Counted from the first letter of the stretch, positions 45,402 to 53,761 are shown. The stretch: 55,786 nt of DNA from Clostridia bacterium (GCA_017441945.1 JAFSBG010000181.1:1-55786), one strand, 5' to 3'. The notes: generated by a model from the letters alone, not told the origin. Numbers and translations are program-made.

Positions 45402-45410
45402 TTAACAGAG

Positions 45411-45445
45411 AAACAGGCATGGCGCAAAGCTGTGCCTGTTTTTTA
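45411..45445 (+). terminator. Terminator of the GNAT gene
   Basis: AAACAGGCA and TGCCTGTTT form a stem ending in a T-run. Confidence 0.8.
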
Positions 45446-45465
45446 TGTAAAATTTAAGTTTTATC

Positions 45466-45494
45466 TTTACTATTTGGCGATAAGATGATATTAT
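45466..45494 (+). promoter_or_regulatory. Promoter of the cyclophilin gene
   Basis: TTTACT, a 17-bp spacer and TATTAT with an extended TGn. The transcript would begin just before the hairpin pair at 45543. Confidence 0.5.
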
Positions 45495-45542
45495 ATTTAT
45501 ATATGCGATGAAAACGCAGTCGTTTATAACAAACGACCTTTT

Positions 45543-45622
45543 CGGGAGGGCACAGAGACCCTCCCCTACAATATTCTTTTAAAGATTTGTTGTAGGGGCG
45601 GTGGTTCCATCCCCTCCCGCCG
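45543..45622 (+). repeat. GC-rich hairpin pair before the cyclophilin gene
   Basis: GGGAGGG...CCCTCCC (45543-45570) followed by GTAGGGGCGG...CCTCCCGCC (45592-45622), the same pair and order as before enolase (16792-16872). Confidence 0.75.
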
Positions 45623-45666
45623 GCATATATTACCTTGCAAAATATAATTTTAAGGAGAAATATAAA

Positions 45667-46137
45667 ATGGCAAATCCAATCGTAAAGATGCACATTCAGG
45701 ATATGGGCGTTATCGAAATCGAGCTTTACCCTGAAATCGCACCTATTTCTGTTGAAAACTTCCTCAAGCTCTGCAAGAGCGGCTTCTATAACGGCACATT
45801 CTTCCACCGTGTTATCCGCGGCTTTGTTATTCAGGGCGGCGACCCAACAGGCACAGGTATGGGCGGCCCAGGCTGGAATATCAAGGGCGAATTCGCTTCC
45901 AACGGCGTAAAGAATGACCTCAAGCACACACGCGGCGTGCTTTCCATGGCTCGCGCAGGTCATCCTGACTCTGCAGGCAGCCAGTTCTTCATCATGCACG
46001 ATGACGCTCCGCACCTTGACGGCGATTACGCTGCTTTCGGCAAGGTTACAAGCGGTATGGATGTTGTAGACTCCATCGTTTCCGCTTACTATGTCGGTAT
46101 GCGCGGCACTATCGAAAAGGTAGACGTAGAAGAATAA
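45667..46137 (+). CDS. Cyclophilin-type peptidyl-prolyl isomerase
   Basis: A 156-residue protein-folding enzyme with the active-site stretches FFHRVIRGFVIQGGDPTGTG (arginine and phenylalanine present), MARAGHPDSAGSQFFI and FGKVTSGMDVVDSI. It has no signal peptide, so it should be cytoplasmic. The start at 45667 has AAGGAG 9 nt upstream. It is a single gene. Confidence 0.95.
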   Translation: MANPIVKMHIQDMGVIEIELYPEIAPISVENFLKLCKSGFYNGTFFHRVIRGFVIQGGDPTGTGMGGPGWNIKGEFASNGVKNDLKHTRGVLSMARAGHPDSAGSQFFIMHDDAPHLDGDYAAFGKVTSGMDVVDSIVSAYYVGMRGTIEKVDVEE

Positions 46138-46145
46138 TTTTAATA

Positions 46146-46300
46146 GTGAATTGTCCCTTCGGGACATTAAGGTGCCTGCGGCGCTATCTGTTAAACGGTC
46201 TGCGACCTACACCTCATCCACCACCAAAGGTGGTCTCCCTTCCCCAATGGGGTCCCCGGCAAGCCTGCTTGCTGGGGTGCGAATCGAGGGGAAGGCTTCA
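46146..46300 (+). repeat. Composite palindromic element between cyclophilin and dsdA
   Basis: GTGAATT, GTCCC-TTC-GGGAC, ATTAAG, GTGCC-TGC-GGCGC, GGTC-TGC-GACC, TACACCTCATCC, ACCACC-AAA-GGTGGT, CTTCCCC, 29-bp covarying palindrome copy 5 at 46249-46277 (arms GGCAAGC / GCTTGCT), and GGGGAAGG. This is the most complete copy of the modular element in the window. Confidence 0.85.
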
Positions 46301-46344
46301 GAAATTGTTTATTTTTCAATTACATATTATAAAGGATTACAACA

Positions 46345-47670
46345 ATGGACACCCGATTACAAAAATTGATTTTTGAAAATCCCGCTGTTTTTAAAGTTTC
46401 AAAAGGCGAAGAAACTCTCTGGCTCAATCCGCTCAAAGAGCCTTTTGAGCTTATCAGGGACGAACTCTCCGTTACAAAGGAGCAGATTCGTGATGCAAGC
46501 GAGCGTCTTGACCGCTTCGCCCCTTTCATCGAGGAGGCTTTCCCCGAAACAAAGGAAAGTGACGGCATTATCGAATCTCCGCTGCGCGAAATCGAAAATA
46601 TGAAGGAGCTTCTCTCCCAGAAATTTTCCATCGAAATCGCAGGCAGACTGCTTCTCAAAATGGACTCCGACCTTCCTATTGCAGGCTCTGTCAAGGCGAG
46701 AGGCGGCATTTATGAAGTGCTTCACTACACAGAAAAGCTGGCTCTTGAAAACGGCATCATCACAGAGGATGACAACTACAGAGAGCTTGTAAATCACAAG
46801 GATTTCTTCAATAAATACGCAATCCACGTTGGCTCCACAGGCAATTTAGGTCTTTCTATCGGCATTATGTCGGCTGTCATCGGCTACCGCGTAACTGTGC
46901 ATATGTCGAGAGAGGCAAAGCAGTGGAAGAAGGATAAGCTTCGCTCATACGGCGTAAACGTTATCGAATACGACGGCGACTTTACAGAAGCTGTCCATCA
47001 GGGCAGAGCCCTTTCTGACACCGACCCTATGAGCTATTTTGTCGACGACGAAAACTCCATCAATCTTTTTATGGGCTATGCTGTTGCGGCAGAGCGTCTT
47101 GAAAGACAGCTTGAGGAAATGGATATCACAATCGATGAAGAGCATCCGCTCTTTGTCTATCTTCCATGCGGCGTAGGCGGCGCTCCGGGCGGCATTACAT
47201 TTGGTCTCAAGCACATTTTCGGCGACAATGTCCATTGTTTCTTTGTTGAGCCGACAAACTGTCCGTCAATGCTTCTCGGCATGGCGTCGGAGCTTCACAA
47301 CGATGTTTCGGTTTACGATATCGGGCTCTCCGGCATCACTCACGCCGACGGTCTTGCTGTCGGCAGACCGTCAAAGCTTGTTGGCAAGCTGATGGAAAAG
47401 CTGCTTTCGGGCGTTTTCACCATTGATGATTACAGGCTTTACGATTTCCTCCGCGACCTGGACAAGAGCGAAGGCATTTTCATCGAACCTTCTGCCTGCG
47501 CGGCATTCAAGGGTGTTCTCGGTCTTGAAGAATATCTTGACGGCAGAGCTTATGTTGAGGACAACGAGCTGACCGAGCTTATGGACAACGCTGTGCATAT
47601 CGCATGGGCAACAGGCGGCGCACTTGTACCAAGCAAGGAACGCGGCGAGTTTATGGAAACTTATTTGTAA
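46345..47670 (+). CDS. dsdA: D-serine ammonia-lyase
   Basis: A 441-residue PLP enzyme that turns D-serine into pyruvate and ammonia. It has the LPIAGSVKARGG lysine loop, the VGSTGNLGLSIG motif, PCGVGGAPGGITFGLK phosphate loop and FIEPSACAAF. The length is normal. No dsdX or dsdC partner is nearby; the downstream TSUP permease is separated by 500 bp of repeats. Confidence 0.95.
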   Translation: MDTRLQKLIFENPAVFKVSKGEETLWLNPLKEPFELIRDELSVTKEQIRDASERLDRFAPFIEEAFPETKESDGIIESPLREIENMKELLSQKFSIEIAGRLLLKMDSDLPIAGSVKARGGIYEVLHYTEKLALENGIITEDDNYRELVNHKDFFNKYAIHVGSTGNLGLSIGIMSAVIGYRVTVHMSREAKQWKKDKLRSYGVNVIEYDGDFTEAVHQGRALSDTDPMSYFVDDENSINLFMGYAVAAERLERQLEEMDITIDEEHPLFVYLPCGVGGAPGGITFGLKHIFGDNVHCFFVEPTNCPSMLLGMASELHNDVSVYDIGLSGITHADGLAVGRPSKLVGKLMEKLLSGVFTIDDYRLYDFLRDLDKSEGIFIEPSACAAFKGVLGLEEYLDGRAYVEDNELTELMDNAVHIAWATGGALVPSKERGEFMETYL

Positions 47671-47677
47671 TATGTAA

Positions 47678-47713
47678 AAGTTCTCTTCCTCAAAGGAAAC
47701 CAAGAGAATTTTA
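47678..47713 (+). terminator. Probable terminator of dsdA
   Basis: TTCTC-TTCC pairs with GGAA and GAGAA (with a bulge), followed by TTTTA. Confidence 0.5.
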
Positions 47714-47729
47714 TGGTAATCTTGCGATT

Positions 47730-48118
47730 TAATCGAAGTTCCCCCCAGAAATGTAACCCACCCCAGTCTGTCGATATGTGAGGAACGAACACACAAGGAG
47801 TCCAGAGTGCTCTCTGGTCCCGTGATCAAACTGCGTGTAATTTCACCCCGAGCGACAGGTCGCCCGGGGACCCCGTTTTCGTTTGGGCATTTTGCTTCTC
47901 CGACGCCGAGTGGCGGCGTGCCTATTTAATCACTTGGGGTCCCCACAAAACAAGTTTTGTGGGGTAAATCGCATAAAGAAGTCGTCGAAGACGCCCCACG
48001 CCTTGCGCGTGGCGGGAAGTTTGATTTAAGCAAAGATTGAAATTATGCACAGTGATTTACAACAACCCCTCCACCATTCTGCCGAATGGTCCCCCTCCCC
48101 TTGCACAGGGGAGGCAGG
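47730..48118. repeat. Hairpin-dense region between dsdA and the TSUP gene
   Basis: The gap 47671-48168 has a CCAGAG-TGCT-CTCTGG stem near 47805. The 29-bp covarying palindrome is present as inverted copy 6 (47846-47874, arms GGGCGAC / GTCGCTC) and copy 7 (47936-47964, arms ACAAAAC / GTTTTGT). Also seen are ACGCCG-AGTGG-CGGCGT, CGTC-GAA-GACG and CCACGC-CTTGC-GCGTGG, then a full CCTCCACC, ACCATTC-TGCC-GAATGGT, CCTCCCCTTGCACAGGGGAGG element (48065-48115). The stretch 47735-47840 matches no other part of the window. Confidence 0.75.
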
Positions 48119-48168
48119 GTAGTTCTTCTCAATATAACATTATAAAATAATATAAAGGAGTGTTTAAA

Positions 48169-48939
48169 ATGCCTGAGATCAGCCTTAATATGCTGCTCAT
48201 TTTATGTCCGCTCATCTTCCTCTCCTGCTTTGTCGATGCAGTTGCAGGCGGCGGCGGTGTTATCTCCCTTCCGGCTTACCTTTTCATCGGTCTGCCATCC
48301 CATTATGCTCTGGCGAGCAATAAATTCTCCGCTTTTGTCGGCGGTATTTCGGCAACATTAAAGTACATCACAAGCGGTAAAATCAACTTCTCCGCTGCAA
48401 TCTGGTCGGCTGTCGGCGCTCTCATCGGCGCAAGCATAGGCTCCGGCTTTGCCCTTTTCATCGCGTCCGAAACTCTCAAGACAATCATGCTCATCGCTCT
48501 GCCAATCGTTGCGGTTTTTCTCGTCTGGCAGAAGGACAAAATGATTTCTCCAAAGCCTGTTGAACGCACAAACATCCAGAAAATCGTCATCAGCTTCCTC
48601 ATCGGTCTCGGCATGGGCATCTATGACGGTCTTATCGGCCCGGGCACAGGCACATTTATGATAATGCTTTTCTCTGCCCTCCTCGGCTACGATTTGCTGA
48701 CATCGAGCGGCTGTGCAAAGCTTTCCAATCTTGCAAGTAACATGGCGAGCGTTGTAATCTTCCTTTTCAGCGGCAAAATCGTATATATCCTTGCAATTCC
48801 TGCCGCTGTCTGCGGCGCATTGGGCGCATATTTCGGCGCAAAGTACGCAATCAAGGGCGGCAGCAAAAAGGTGCAGTACTTCATGTTCGTCGTGCTCATT
48901 ATGCTGTTCGTAAAGTTCGCATTCGACCTTTTTGCATAA
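48169..48939 (+). CDS. TSUP family permease (TauE/SafE-like)
   Basis: A 256-residue membrane protein with about eight helices in two related halves; each half has the family's glycine-rich stretch (DAVAGGGGVISLPAYL near residue 24 and YDGLIGPGTGTFMIM near 152). TSUP proteins export sulfite, sulfoacetate or related anions; the substrate is not predictable. AAGGAG is 8 nt before the ATG at 48169. Confidence 0.88.
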   Translation: MPEISLNMLLILCPLIFLSCFVDAVAGGGGVISLPAYLFIGLPSHYALASNKFSAFVGGISATLKYITSGKINFSAAIWSAVGALIGASIGSGFALFIASETLKTIMLIALPIVAVFLVWQKDKMISPKPVERTNIQKIVISFLIGLGMGIYDGLIGPGTGTFMIMLFSALLGYDLLTSSGCAKLSNLASNMASVVIFLFSGKIVYILAIPAAVCGALGAYFGAKYAIKGGSKKVQYFMFVVLIMLFVKFAFDLFA

Positions 48940-48957
48940 AAAATCCACATAAAAATC

Positions 48958-48987
48958 AAGACTTCCCCCAGGGGAAGTCTTTTTTTG
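48958..48987 (+). terminator. Terminator of the TSUP gene
   Basis: AAGACTTCCCC and GGGGAAGTCTT with seven T. Confidence 0.9.
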
Positions 48988-49002
48988 AAGGGCAAAACGC
49001 AC

Positions 49003-49031
49003 TTGTTAATATGGCTTTGGTATGATATGAT
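49003..49031 (+). promoter_or_regulatory. Promoter of the XRE-TPR regulator
   Basis: TTGTTA, a 17-bp spacer and TATGAT, 35 bases before the ATG. Confidence 0.55.
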
Positions 49032-49065
49032 TAAGGTATATAAAATATTCTCAAAGGAGGATATT

Positions 49066-49986
49066 ATGGACAATATTTTATTTGGCGAAATAATTAAAAA
49101 CCGACGCGAAGAACTGAATATAAGTCAGGACGAATTGTGCGAGGGCATTCTCGACCGCACGGCCCTGTCGCGAATTGAAAACGGCAAGGCAGAATGCAGA
49201 AAATATGTGGCGGAAGTATTGCTCGAAAGATTAAATCTGCCAATGGAGTTTTATTATGCTTCATACAGTAAAAAAGGTATTGAGCAAATCAAAATCAAAA
49301 ATCAAATTAAAGATGCTATTCGTATGAAGGAATACGGCAAACTTTCTGAATTACTTGATATTGCAGAAGATGTTTCATCTGACAATATTCTGTTCAGTCA
49401 ATTTATTCTCCGCTGTAAGGCTATTTACACTTCCCATGTAGAAAAAGATAAACTTAAGGCGAGAGAAATGCTTTTTAATGCTATGTCACTTCTCCATAAG
49501 GATTTTTCTATCGAAAAAACAGATAAGTTGCTTCTCACAACGGAAGAGCTATATATCCTGAACTCCATAGCCAATTCTTATAGCGAGGAAAATGACCAGC
49601 TTACTGCCATAAAAATTTATCAAAGCTTAGTTGATAGAATTAAATCCAATAAAAATAATCAAGATAATGAAGAAATGATGCGAATTCTTATCATGCTGTA
49701 TTACAATCTTTCACGAGCTTTAGGCAGAGCCGATTACTTCAAAGAATGTCTTGAAATTACAGAAGAAGCTCTTCCGCTTTGTGAACGCTTCGGCAGACCT
49801 TTACAGTTGGCTCAATTACTTATGAATAAAGGTTATGCCCTGTGCGCAACTTTCAAAAAAGAAGAAGGCACCCTTATACTCAAGGATGCCATCATTCTTA
49901 ACCGTAGATTAGGTTTCAATGATAATGTTGAAATTATCAAACGTGATTCCAAAAAGCTTTTTGGAATTAATTTAGATAAGGTTTAA
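49066..49986 (+). CDS. XRE-family regulator with TPR-like C-terminus (RRNPP-like)
   Basis: A 306-residue protein. Residues 8-62 are a helix-turn-helix (LNISQDELCEGILDRTALSRIENGK); the rest is all-helical with TPR-like repeats (for example YNLSRALGRADYFKECLEITEEALPLCE). This is the build of Rgg/PlcR/NprR-type regulators, which bind short secreted peptides. AAAGGAGG is 5 nt before the ATG. Codon use is more AT-rich than in the neighbours, which suggests acquisition. Its stop codon overlaps that of the convergent secreted-peptide gene by 4 bases. Confidence 0.8.
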   Translation: MDNILFGEIIKNRREELNISQDELCEGILDRTALSRIENGKAECRKYVAEVLLERLNLPMEFYYASYSKKGIEQIKIKNQIKDAIRMKEYGKLSELLDIAEDVSSDNILFSQFILRCKAIYTSHVEKDKLKAREMLFNAMSLLHKDFSIEKTDKLLLTTEELYILNSIANSYSEENDQLTAIKIYQSLVDRIKSNKNNQDNEEMMRILIMLYYNLSRALGRADYFKECLEITEEALPLCERFGRPLQLAQLLMNKGYALCATFKKEEGTLILKDAIILNRRLGFNDNVEIIKRDSKKLFGINLDKV

Positions 49987-50183
49987 CCCTCGTCTACTCC
50001 ACCGCCCCAGTTTGGCTCAACTGTGCAAGCCGGGCAGTGACATTCAAGACCTTTGTCTTTCACGCAGACCATGCACTTTTCACAGGTGCAGTCGTCTGGG
50101 TGTTTTTGTGCTGCAAAGCTGAAACCTGCAAACATCGTAAACAGTACACTAAGCAGACATATCGTTGCGATTATTTTTTTCAC
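49983..50183 (-). CDS. Secreted small cysteine-rich peptide
   Basis: A 66-residue precursor with a clear signal peptide (residues 1-24, ending GFSFAA) and a mature part with seven cysteines in the pattern C-x-C-x2-C-x2-C-x7-C-x-C-x2-C and a glycine-rich acidic tail (WGGGVDEG). The two CxCxxC blocks resemble metal-binding or metallothionein-like peptides. The start is GTG with AAGGAG rather far (14 nt) upstream. It lies 22 bases after the 258-residue secreted protein gene and is convergent with the TPR regulator, so it may be its signal or target. No known family is recognised. Confidence 0.6.
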   Translation of the reverse strand: MKKIIATICLLSVLFTMFAGFSFAAQKHPDDCTCEKCMVCVKDKGLECHCPACTVEPNWGGGVDEG

Positions 50184-50204
50184 TATAATATCTTACACTC
50201 CTTT

Positions 50205-50981
50205 TTAGTAAGCTTTTTGATGCGAATCACCCAATATATCGCACCAACCATCAAAAGACATACTAGCACCTTTAAAATTTACTGTAAGTCCAGTAACTCC
50301 CTTATTGTAAGCATAGTTGTAAGCTATTTCACATACTCCTGAAGCTGGAGCTGAATCTTTAGGTTCTAACTTAAACTGTATTTGCCATTTAGGAACACTA
50401 CCTGCATATGGCAAATTTACACCAAACCCCTGCAAATCAGTTTTTCCTCTATCTACAGAAGTATAATCAAGAATCCACGAGTTGCTGGAAAGCTCTTTAT
50501 AATAGCCATTCAATTGAAATGAACTATTTCTGTACGCAAAGTCATTAGACCATGATACGGCAAATGCATCGGCAGTAGTCATACCAGGCGCAGTCAACCA
50601 CTCATAACTGATGATATAAAGAATATATGCAAATTCCCCATATTCTTCTACAGTTGTAGCAAAAACTGTACATCTTACATCTGCAGAAGAAATTCTTGCA
50701 TTGGATGAAATTTCCTCAAGTTCGCCTTCCATATTTACACTATAGAAGTCTGTCGTGGTATTTTCTTCAAATGAATGTGTTCCCGCAAGAATCTGACGAG
50801 CCATTGTAGCCTTATCCGCAATATCAATAGCTTCTATTGCTTCTGCAGAAAAACCATGATTAGACAAAATATCGTTTACCTCTTCTTCTGTCAAATCGTT
50901 TGCAAGTGCTGTCATACCGAATGACAATAACATTGCCATAGCCATTGTCATGGCTGTAATTTTTTTGAACATCTTCTTCAT
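50205..50981 (-). CDS. Secreted protein of unknown function
   Basis: A 258-residue protein with a standard signal peptide (cut near residue 27, MTALA-ND). The mature N-terminus is acidic and helical (LTEEEVNDILSNHGFSAEAIEAIDIADKATMARQIL), and the rest looks beta-rich with many aromatic residues. No family is recognised. It has AAGGAGGG before the ATG, its own sigma-A promoter and a large palindrome over the -35. It forms an operon with the Cys-rich peptide. Confidence 0.65.
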   Translation of the reverse strand: MKKMFKKITAMTMAMAMLLSFGMTALANDLTEEEVNDILSNHGFSAEAIEAIDIADKATMARQILAGTHSFEENTTTDFYSVNMEGELEEISSNARISSADVRCTVFATTVEEYGEFAYILYIISYEWLTAPGMTTADAFAVSWSNDFAYRNSSFQLNGYYKELSSNSWILDYTSVDRGKTDLQGFGVNLPYAGSVPKWQIQFKLEPKDSAPASGVCEIAYNYAYNKGVTGLTVNFKGASMSFDGWCDILGDSHQKAY

Positions 50982-51032
50982 TGAGATGCCCTCCTTTTTG
51001 AATTATTTCAAACAGGCCTGGTTGATGATTTC

Positions 51033-51062
51033 ATTATACAACATATTTTTACACCAAAACAA
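51033..51062 (-). promoter_or_regulatory. Promoter of the secreted-protein operon
   Basis: TTGTTT, an 18-bp spacer and a perfect TATAAT on the minus strand. The -35 touches the palindrome at 51061. Confidence 0.65.
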
Positions 51063-51114
51063 GAGGAGTTTGTTGCACAAAAATCCACCTGAATTTGTGC
51101 GTGAAACTCCTCTT
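51061..51114. promoter_or_regulatory. 54-bp double palindrome upstream of the secreted-protein operon
   Basis: Outer arms AAGAGGAGTTT (51061-51071) and AAACTCCTCTT (51104-51114) match perfectly; inner arms GCACAAA (51075-51081) and TTTGTGC (51094-51100) also match perfectly. The left end overlaps the -35. It may be an operator for the TPR regulator, or a transcript-end hairpin. From 51118 to 51290 nothing else is recognised. Confidence 0.6.
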
Positions 51115-51290
51115 GACTTTTGATTTCTTTGAAAGTTTTCCACAGAAAAACAGCATTTTTCTATACTTATCGACGGATTTTTTATGAATAAATCGTAAAC
51201 TCAATCATTTTCGCCCGTTACCCCCCGATTTATTTTTTCCAGTTTATGAGCGATAAAAAGGACAGTAAACTGGGGGTTTGGCGGTGTCAT

Positions 51291-51395
51291 TTACAACCCC
51301 TCCGACCTCGCTACGCTCAGCCACCTCCCCTTGCACAGGGGAGGCTGGGGGATTTTGCAAATCGCGTGAGATCCTTCACTGTGTTCAGGATGACA
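51291..51395 (+). repeat. Extragenic repeats upstream of feoA
   Basis: A CCCCTCCGACC...CCTCCCCTTGCACAGGGGAGG element (51297-51346) and a GATCCTTC...GGATGACA repeat (51368-51395). With the palindrome and the feo promoter they account for most of the gap 50982-51545. Confidence 0.75.
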
Positions 51396-51443
51396 GAATG
51401 TTGCACAAAGACAAAATGCGAGTAAATTTACGCTAACTGTCTA

Positions 51444-51477
51444 TTGACATAATGAGTTAGTTATGGTAAACTATAAT
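51444..51477 (+). promoter_or_regulatory. Promoter of feoAB
   Basis: Perfect TTGACA with TAAACT at 17 bp (51467-51472); a TATAAT at 51472-51477 is too far from this -35 but may be used alone. Confidence 0.65.
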
Positions 51478-51478
51478 T

Positions 51479-51527
51479 GTTAGCAGGAGCTAACTACTTT
51501 TTAAGACATAGGTTAGGAAATCCTAAC
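51479..51527 (+). promoter_or_regulatory. Two DtxR-like operators in the feo leader
   Basis: GTTAGC-AGGA-GCTAAC (51479-51494) and GTTAGGA-AA-TCCTAAC (51512-51527) are perfect dyads. Another GCTAAC...GTTAG pair flanks the -35 (51432-51460). The half-site GTTAGG/CCTAAC is that of iron- or manganese-sensing DtxR/IdeR-type repressors, fitting iron-repressed feoAB. Confidence 0.65.
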
Positions 51528-51545
51528 TTTCAGGAGGTTTTAATT

Positions 51546-51770
51546 ATGACAAACACTCTGGATAAAATCAAGCCTGGTCAGACAGTCCGCGTTACAAAGC
51601 TTGGCGGCGAAGGCGCTGTCCGCAGACGCATTATGGATATGGGACTGACAAAGGGCACTAACGTTTATGTTGAACGCATGGCGCCGCTGGGCGACCCTAT
51701 GGAGCTTCGTCTCCGTGGCTACAGCCTGAGCATCCGCAAGGCTGACGCCGAATTTATTGAAGTTGTATAG
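51546..51770 (+). CDS. feoA: Ferrous iron transport protein A
   Basis: A 74-residue cytoplasmic SH3-like protein that supports FeoB. It has the VRRRIMDMGLTKGTNVYVERMAPLGDPMELRLRGYSLSIRKADAEFIEV core. The ATG at 51546 has AGGAGG 8 nt upstream; a longer frame from 51477 would run through the operators. It is 11 bases before feoB. Confidence 0.95.
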   Translation: MTNTLDKIKPGQTVRVTKLGGEGAVRRRIMDMGLTKGTNVYVERMAPLGDPMELRLRGYSLSIRKADAEFIEVV

Positions 51771-51781
51771 GAGGAAAAGCC

Positions 51782-53761
51782 ATGAAGATAGCACTCGCAG
51801 GCAACCCGAACAGCGGTAAAACCACTCTGTTCAACGGGCTGACCGGCTCTAACCAGTACGTCGGCAACTGGCCGGGCGTTACTGTTGAAAAGAAGGAAGG
51901 CAAGCTGCTTGCCGACAAAAGCATTACGCTGACCGACCTTCCGGGCATTTACTCCCTTTCGCCATACACAAACGAGGAGATTGTTGCCCGTAATTATCTC
52001 ATCAACGAGCATCCTGATGTTATCATCAACATCGTCGATGCCACAAATCTTGAAAGAAATCTCTATCTCACAACACAGCTCCGCGAAATCGGCATTCCTG
52101 TCGTTGTAGCTCTCAATATGATGGACGTTGTTCGAAAGCAGGGCACTTTCATCTGCGTCAAGTCTCTCGAGGAGGCTTACGGCTGTCCTTTCGTCGAGAT
52201 TTCCGCACTGAGAAGCGAAGGTTTTACAGATTTGCTCAACAAGGTTTACTCTGTCAAGGGTACTGAGCCGCAGAAGCGCCTTATTTTCGACCACCACATC
52301 GAGGAGCACGTCAACGAGCTGGAAAACACTCTTGGTGACCTGAATTACAAGCGTTATTACGCAGTTCGTCTGCTGGAAAATGACCAGCGTCTCGGCATTG
52401 AGGTTTCCAAAGAAACTCTGGAAACTGCCGAAAGAGTCCGCAAGGAGCTTGAAGGCATTTTCGATGACGATATCGAAAGCATCTTCGCAACAGAACGCTA
52501 TGAATACATCGAAAAGTCGATGAAAACCTGCCACAAGTGCGGTTTGAAAAAGACTTTTAACCCTGACACAATCCTGATGAACAAATATCTGGCTCTGCCG
52601 ATTTTTGCCTTCGTCATGTTCTGCGTATATTATATCTCTGTCACAACTATCGGCACTATCGCCACCGACTGGGTGAATGACACTCTCATCGGCGAAATCA
52701 TCATTCCTGGCGCACAGAATCTGCTGGCATCCATCGGCACAAGCGAATGGCTCATCGCCCTCATCACAGACGGTGTTATCGGCGGTGTCGGCGCTGTACT
52801 CGGCTTCCTGCCGCAGCTCGCCCTTTTGTTCTTCCTGCTCTCTCTCCTTGAAGACAGCGGCTATATGGCGCGAATCGCATTTTTGCTCGATAAGATTTTC
52901 AGAAAATTCGGTCTTTCGGGCAAGAGCTTCATTCCGATTCTCATCGGCACAGGCTGTTCTGTTCCCGGCATTATGGCTTCCCGTACTATCGAAAGCGAAT
53001 CTGACCGTAAGATGACAGTTATCACAACATCGTTTATGCCTTGCTCGGCGAAACTCCCTGTAATCGCAATGATTTCGGGCGCAATGTTCGGCGGCGCAAG
53101 CTGGGTGGCACCAAGTGCCTACTTCATCGGCATTGTTGCTATCCTCATTTCCGGTCTTGTTCTCAAGAAGACAAAGCCTTTCAAGTCGGAAGAAGCGCCG
53201 TTTATCATGGAACTTCCTGCATATCATATGCCAAAGGCAAGCAATGTTTTCAAGCACACATGGGAACGCGTCCGCTCCTTCGCTGTCAAGGCAGGTACTG
53301 TAATTTTCGTTGCATGCATCGTCATCTGGCTGCTGAGCAACTTCAACTTTGCATTTGAAATGGTGGACAGCAACGAATCCATGCTGGCTGATATCGGCTC
53401 TGTTATCGCGCCTGTGTTCAAGCCTCTCGGCTTCGGCACATGGGAAGCTTCTGTTGCAACCCTCACAGGTCTTGCCGCAAAGGAAAACATCGTCGGCACA
53501 TTCGGCGTACTCTACGGCACAGCCGAAGTTGCTGAAGACGGCATGGAAATCTGGGCAAATCTCCAGCAGGCTTTCACACCGCTTTCCGCTTACTGCTTCC
53601 TGATTTTCAATCTGCTGTGCGCTCCATGTATCGGCGCTCTCGGCGCAATCAAGCGTGAAATCGGCAAGGGCAAAATTGCGGTTTTCGCTCTTACATACCA
53701 GACAATTTTCGCATATATCGTCACATTTATCATGTATAATGTGGGAAAGGTATTCTTCTAA
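51782..53761 (+). CDS. feoB: Ferrous iron transporter B
   Basis: A 659-residue membrane Fe(II) importer. The N-terminal G domain has GNPNSGKTT (G1), DLPGIYS (G3) and NMMD (G4), then a helical switch-linked region, a small Cys pair (TCHKCG) before the membrane part, and Gate motifs including IGTGCSVPGIMASR and SFMPCSAKLPVI. The last bases overlap the small feoX-type gene as TAATG. Confidence 0.96.
   Translation: MKIALAGNPNSGKTTLFNGLTGSNQYVGNWPGVTVEKKEGKLLADKSITLTDLPGIYSLSPYTNEEIVARNYLINEHPDVIINIVDATNLERNLYLTTQLREIGIPVVVALNMMDVVRKQGTFICVKSLEEAYGCPFVEISALRSEGFTDLLNKVYSVKGTEPQKRLIFDHHIEEHVNELENTLGDLNYKRYYAVRLLENDQRLGIEVSKETLETAERVRKELEGIFDDDIESIFATERYEYIEKSMKTCHKCGLKKTFNPDTILMNKYLALPIFAFVMFCVYYISVTTIGTIATDWVNDTLIGEIIIPGAQNLLASIGTSEWLIALITDGVIGGVGAVLGFLPQLALLFFLLSLLEDSGYMARIAFLLDKIFRKFGLSGKSFIPILIGTGCSVPGIMASRTIESESDRKMTVITTSFMPCSAKLPVIAMISGAMFGGASWVAPSAYFIGIVAILISGLVLKKTKPFKSEEAPFIMELPAYHMPKASNVFKHTWERVRSFAVKAGTVIFVACIVIWLLSNFNFAFEMVDSNESMLADIGSVIAPVFKPLGFGTWEASVATLTGLAAKENIVGTFGVLYGTAEVAEDGMEIWANLQQAFTPLSAYCFLIFNLLCAPCIGALGAIKREIGKGKIAVFALTYQTIFAYIVTFIMYNVGKVFF

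Noticed and set aside
47371-47829. A 152-codon minus-strand frame over the dsdA end and the following gap
   Set aside because: It mostly overlaps dsdA antisense, with no ribosome site and no recognisable domain.
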